Shown here: positions 57,912 to 64,000 of the stretch, in pieces | Layout: each line of letters starts with the position of its first letter | Position numbering within the stretch: position 1 is the stretch's first letter | The notes under the pieces: generated by a model | Database searches by the model: none | Seen by the model: only the letters and a program-made list of their open reading frames with translations | Told to the model about the DNA's origin: nothing | Made by a program: the position numbers and the translations under genes | Source of the DNA: Nitrospira sp. ND1 | Lineage (GTDB): Bacteria > Nitrospirota > Nitrospiria > Nitrospirales > Nitrospiraceae | Reading direction: 5' to 3' | Assembly: GCF_900170025.1 (NCBI RefSeq) | Contig: NZ_FWEX01000006.1 | Coordinates: forward strand, 452,501-516,500 | Length of the DNA: 64,000 nucleotides

Positions 57912-58934
57912 ATGACACAGCGCAAACACACGCACAACTCGGATTCTCACGCAGACCTGGACGAAGACACCGACGCCATCGAACCCGAGGCCCTTGAGCC
58001 GACGGACGAAGAGGTCACGGAGGAACATGACGCAGCCGGCCACCAGCCGTCGAAGGAACCGCAGGAGGCCCCGCTCTCAACCTCCCTGGTCCCGGTCACC
58101 ACGCTCCAGCAATACCTGACAGAAATCCGTCGTTATCCCTACCTGAGCAAAGAAGAAGAACTCCGGCTCTTCGAGGAATATCAGCTCAGGGGCAGTCGCG
58201 ATGCGGCCATGAAGCTCATCCTGGCCAACCTGCGGGTCTCCGTCTCTATTGCGTCGGAGTACCTCCATACCGGCGCCGACCACATGGATTTGATTCAGGA
58301 AGGCAACGTCGGCCTGCTCCAGGCGATCAAAAAATTCGACCCCACGAAGAACGTCCGCTTTTATGCCTACGCGGCCTGGTGGGCAAGGGCCTACATTCTC
58401 CGGTACCTGCTGAATACCTACCGATTGATCAAAGTCGGCACGACTCAGGACCAGCGCAAGCTCTTCTACAATCTGAAAAAGGAAAAGGCCAAGCTCGAAC
58501 GGGAAGGCTTCGCGCCGGACAGCAAACTCCTGGCGGATCGCCTCAACGTGCGCGAACGCGATGTCATCGAAATGGATCAACGGCTGGGCAGCTGGGAACT
58601 GTCGCTCGACCAGCCCATCGGCCAGGAAAACGATGGAACGCTCATGGATATCCTGCCGGCGCATGAGCAGCCGGCAGACGAACGACTGGCCGATACCCAA
58701 CTCAAAGCGCTCTTCCGGCGGAAGCTGGCCGAATTTACGAAGACCCTCGATGAACGGGAAGAAGACATCCTGCGTAACCGCATCCTCTCCGAGACACCGT
58801 TGACCCTGGAAGACATGGGCGCCAAATACGGCATCACCAAGGAACGCACCCGGCAGTTGGAGGCGCGAATCATCAAACGCCTCCGCGACTACATCAAGAA
58901 GGATGTAAAGGACTTTGACCGCCTTCGGATGTAG
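57912..58934 (+). CDS. rpoH: RNA polymerase sigma factor, RpoH (heat-shock) type
   Basis: 340 residues. An acidic N-terminal extension of about 55 residues, then region 1.2 (TTLQQYLTEIRRYPYLSKEEE), region 2 (HMDLIQEGNVGLLQAIKKFDP...AYAAWWARAYILRYLLN) and region 4 (TLEDMGAKYGITKERTRQLEARIIKRL). The RpoH-specific box (TTQDQRKLFYNLKKEKAKLE) between 2.4 and 3 is present. groES-groEL lie about 1.9 kb downstream, and are its likely targets. No clear ribosome binding site before the ATG. Confidence 0.88.
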   Translation: MTQRKHTHNSDSHADLDEDTDAIEPEALEPTDEEVTEEHDAAGHQPSKEPQEAPLSTSLVPVTTLQQYLTEIRRYPYLSKEEELRLFEEYQLRGSRDAAMKLILANLRVSVSIASEYLHTGADHMDLIQEGNVGLLQAIKKFDPTKNVRFYAYAAWWARAYILRYLLNTYRLIKVGTTQDQRKLFYNLKKEKAKLEREGFAPDSKLLADRLNVRERDVIEMDQRLGSWELSLDQPIGQENDGTLMDILPAHEQPADERLADTQLKALFRRKLAEFTKTLDEREEDILRNRILSETPLTLEDMGAKYGITKERTRQLEARIIKRLRDYIKKDVKDFDRLRM

Positions 58935-58935
58935 G

Positions 58936-60474
58936 ATGGCGACCTTCTTCAGGATCGCCATCGCCGGCTTCCTACTGGCGGTGGTCGGCGAAACCGTTTC
59001 ACCCGTCCGCTCACTCGCCGACTCTCCCATTACCCGGGAAAATACCCGACCGGGCGGTACCGACTGGATCCTCACCGACCCAGCCGGCCATGAGGTCGAA
59101 GGGTATGCCTCAGCCACCAGCATCCAGCGCGGGGACAAGCTCCACTTCTACATCCACAGCACCGACCCACGTATCACCGTCGCCATCTATCGGATGGGTT
59201 GGTATGCGGGCGCCGGAGCCCGGTTGGTCCAAGGCGGCATTTCGCTGCCGGGAGTGCGACAGCCGATGCCGTCGGCAGACCCGGTGACCGGACTGATCGA
59301 ATGCGATTGGCAGGTGTCGTACACGCTGAACACGGCAACGGACGACCCGGGTGAATGGCTGAGCGGCGTCTACCTCGCCAAGTTGACCGGCACGAGCAGC
59401 GGCAAACAAAGCTACATTATCTTCGTCGTCAGGGAAGACGACCGGCCGGCCGACTTTCTGTTTCAGTCCAGCGTCACAACATTCCAGGCCTACAACAACT
59501 GGGGCGGCAAATCGACTTACCCCTCGAACAGCCGCGATGAACAATGGGCGCGGAAAGTCTCGTTCAACCGTCCCTATGCCGCCAGCCAACACCCGCGGGG
59601 CGCCAGCGGAACCGGAGCGGGAGAGTTCCTGACCGCCATGTCGATCCACCCGACCCGCTCCCTCTCGACCGCCGGGTGGGAATACAACATGGTCCGTTGG
59701 CTGGAGCGCAATGGCTACGACGTCACCTACAGCACCGATATCGACACCCATAGCCGACCAGATTTCTGGAAGGGCCACAAGGCCTGGCTGTCGGTCGGCC
59801 ACGATGAATACTGGTCCGATGAAATGCGACGCCATGTGGAGGCGGCCCGCGACCAGGGCCTGGGACTCGGCTTCCTTTCCGCCAATACCTGTTACTGGCA
59901 AATCCGGCTCGAACCCAGCCCCCTCACGACTGAACCCAATCGGACCATGGTGTCCTACAAGGAGGTGGCTCTGACGGAGGATCCCTATGCCTTGGATGGC
60001 GATCCGTCCAACGACCACCTGATCACCGTTCAATGGCGCGACCAGCCGCTGAACCGACCCGAACACAAGCTACTCGGCGTGATGTTCGAGACCGTCCCGG
60101 TGGACGGAGATCTCGTCATCACCCGCCCCTCTCATCCGCTGTTCAGTGGCATCCCTTTGCCCCCGGACCATCGCCTGCCCGGCCTGTTGGGATACGAGAT
60201 CGACCGGGCATTCCCCGACGGGCCGGCGAAGCTGGAGATCCTTGCCCATTCTCCCCACCAGCGGGATGGACAGGTCGTGTATGGCGATATGACCCTCTAC
60301 CAAGCCCCGAGCGGGGCCCACGTGTTTGCGACAGGAACCATCCAGTGGAGTTGGGGCCTGGACGATTACAATGCGCCGGCACTGCGAACCGCCCGTACCA
60401 GTGAGGCCGCCCAACAGATCACCCGCAATATCCTGGAGCTGCTGGCTCGGAAGACCCTCTCGGCTGCCCAATAA
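58936..60474 (+). CDS. Exported protein related to N,N-dimethylformamidase large subunit
   Basis: 512 residues: signal peptide (FRIAIAGFLLAVVGETVSP, cut near SLA), a beta-sandwich N-terminal part (about 30-150), then a domain resembling the C-terminal part of dimethylformamidase: QAYNNWGGKSTYP, YDVTYSTDIDTH, VGHDEYWSDEMRRHVEAARDQGLGLGFLSANTCYW. Dimethylformamidase is an iron amidohydrolase; whether the catalytic residues persist needs structure modelling. The ATG lies one base after the rpoH stop, so the two are co-transcribed. Substrate unknown. Confidence 0.75.
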   Translation: MATFFRIAIAGFLLAVVGETVSPVRSLADSPITRENTRPGGTDWILTDPAGHEVEGYASATSIQRGDKLHFYIHSTDPRITVAIYRMGWYAGAGARLVQGGISLPGVRQPMPSADPVTGLIECDWQVSYTLNTATDDPGEWLSGVYLAKLTGTSSGKQSYIIFVVREDDRPADFLFQSSVTTFQAYNNWGGKSTYPSNSRDEQWARKVSFNRPYAASQHPRGASGTGAGEFLTAMSIHPTRSLSTAGWEYNMVRWLERNGYDVTYSTDIDTHSRPDFWKGHKAWLSVGHDEYWSDEMRRHVEAARDQGLGLGFLSANTCYWQIRLEPSPLTTEPNRTMVSYKEVALTEDPYALDGDPSNDHLITVQWRDQPLNRPEHKLLGVMFETVPVDGDLVITRPSHPLFSGIPLPPDHRLPGLLGYEIDRAFPDGPAKLEILAHSPHQRDGQVVYGDMTLYQAPSGAHVFATGTIQWSWGLDDYNAPALRTARTSEAAQQITRNILELLARKTLSAAQ

Positions 60475-60642
60475 TCGGGATTTCGCCTTCCTTCTGACTC
60501 CGACTTGAGCCCTTGGCGCAACCTTGCGGCGAGCTTTTCCCAAATATAGTGAGAAGACTCAGAAGCATGCTCTAGAGAATCAACAGCTTAGGGGCCATTA
60601 TCCCATTGCATCTCACTGTAGAATAATTTTATAGTCCATCCA

Positions 60643-60671
60643 TTGACTTGCCTCTTGCTAGCGCTATCTAT
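60643..60671 (+). promoter_or_regulatory. groES: Candidate groES promoter
   Basis: TTGACT (60643-60648) and TATCTA (60665-60670) or ATCTAT (60666-60671), spacing 16 or 17. It looks like a housekeeping-type promoter; no good sigma-32 consensus (CTTGAA ... CCCCAT) is visible nearby. Confidence 0.4.
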
Positions 60672-60711
60672 GTCTCGGGTTTACTGCAGGTAGCCCTTGC
60701 GGTAACACGTC

Positions 60712-60731
60712 AAAGCTGATTTACCAGCTTT
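60712..60731 (+). promoter_or_regulatory. Hairpin in the presumed groES leader
   Basis: Perfect inverted repeat AAAGCTG (60712-60718) and CAGCTTT (60725-60731) with a six-base loop, 54 bases ahead of the groES start. It could be an operator for an unknown repressor or an mRNA structure. Confidence 0.35.
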
Positions 60732-60784
60732 CACACAACTGTACATTAGGGCCTCGACGCTCATCACCAGAAGGAGGATTCGGT

Positions 60785-61087
60785 ATGGCTACGGAAGCGA
60801 AAGACAAGAAGTCCACGGCTGCGAAGAATTTTCAGCCGCTCGGTGACCGTTTGTTCGTCACCTACACTGAGGAAATGGAACGGACCTCCGGCGGGATCTA
60901 TGTCCCTGACTCTGCCAAGGAAAAGCCGCAGCGGGGTATCGTGCAGGCCATCGGGAAGAAGGTCGAGAACATCAAGGTCGGCGACCAGGTATTGTTCGAC
61001 AAGTATTCCGGCAGCAAGCTTCGGATCGAAGACGAAGAGTGCCTCATCCTCAAGGAAGAAGACATTCTCGGTATCTTCACCAACTAA
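60785..61087 (+). CDS. groES: Co-chaperonin GroES
   Basis: 100 residues. Conserved QPLGDRLFVTYTEEMERTSGGIYVPDSAKEKPQRG with the mobile loop, and DQVLFDKYSGSKLRIEDEECLILKEEDILGI at the end. Caps GroEL. Excellent Shine-Dalgarno AGGAGGATTCGGT. groEL follows after 59 bases. Confidence 0.97.
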   Translation: MATEAKDKKSTAAKNFQPLGDRLFVTYTEEMERTSGGIYVPDSAKEKPQRGIVQAIGKKVENIKVGDQVLFDKYSGSKLRIEDEECLILKEEDILGIFTN

Positions 61088-61134
61088 TTCAGTCTGACCC
61101 CCAAACACCTGATAAACGACTACTAGACGATTAA

Positions 61135-64000
<2,866 letters not shown>

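Larger units (their letters stand above)
60475..60784. other. groES-groEL upstream region (310 bases)
   Basis: No gene. Contains a possible promoter at 60643-60671 and a short hairpin at 60712-60731 ahead of the groES ribosome binding site GAAGGAGGATTCGGT. I found no CIRCE operator (TTAGCACTC with inverted GAGTGCTAA), so HrcA control is not supported. Confidence 0.5.

Noticed and set aside
58077-59138. 353-codon open frame on the minus strand
   Set aside because: Opposite rpoH and the start of the next gene; no start signal or recognisable domain.
60475-60784. CIRCE/HrcA operator before groES
   Set aside because: I looked for TTAGCACTC and its inverted partner and found neither.

Overview
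This is a chromosomal window from a Nitrospira-like nitrite oxidiser, most likely close to 'Candidatus Nitrospira defluvii'. The best evidence is the chlorite dismutase gene at 51800-52594. After removal of a 26-residue signal peptide, its haem-ligand His and distal Arg fall at positions 160 and 173, the numbering known for the N. defluvii enzyme. A NarK-type transporter, a cupredoxin, high G+C and many secreted proteins of unknown role fit this. The window is mostly housekeeping DNA with several accessory islands. I saw no tRNA, rRNA, CRISPR array or insertion sequence.

Layout. 1-931: a truncated molybdopterin oxidoreductase. 998-5089: a tightly overlapping four-gene operon (membrane protein, sterol-desaturase-like hydroxylase, GH3-family adenylating enzyme, dipeptide-epimerase-like enolase), which looks like an undescribed small biosynthetic pathway. 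5303-10983: secreted proteins and lipoproteins, RluE, a zinc peptidase, an HtrA-like protease and a palindromic repeat element. 10993-23042: a long minus-strand run (twin-propeller NHL protein, guaB, guaA, a small membrane protein, an RluB-like synthase, aspS, aroC, rnhA, an ABC ATPase). 23361-31291: scpA/scpB, a pentapeptide-repeat protein divergent from a secreted Lon-type protease domain, a histone-H1-like protein, a cupredoxin and a methyltransferase with a PqqD-like N-terminus. 31460-37841: a Ppx/GppA-like phosphatase, recG, and a TPR-peptidase protein convergent with a repeat protein. 38121-42055: a decayed O-methyltransferase and a five-gene redoxin/MBL/TPR operon.

42246-45950 is the most notable region. 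It is a RiPP-type cluster: a lasso-B2-like cysteine peptidase, a PqqD/RRE protein, a 37-codon precursor-like peptide with the lasso leader spacing Y-x2-P-x-L...T, an HprK-like kinase and a PF14907-type nucleotidyltransferase. No asparagine-synthetase-type cyclase and no exporter gene lies beside it. The peptide gene was too short for ordinary ORF calling. It has a near-perfect Shine-Dalgarno sequence that contains the stop codon of the RRE gene, and a strong stem-loop follows it.

46018-56401 is a purine/riboflavin run in the transcription order ribBA, ribH, nusB, purB, cld, purC, a small membrane protein, purS, purQ, purL, purF, with chlorite dismutase translationally coupled to purB. 56467-64000 holds a NarK-like transporter, a heat-shock sigma factor of the RpoH type, a secreted dimethylformamidase-like protein, groES-groEL and the 3' part of glnE. 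The groEL terminator lies inside the glnE coding sequence. Three kinds of intergenic palindromic repeat occur (6503-6607; 18488-18562 with 53948-54020; 50510-50590).
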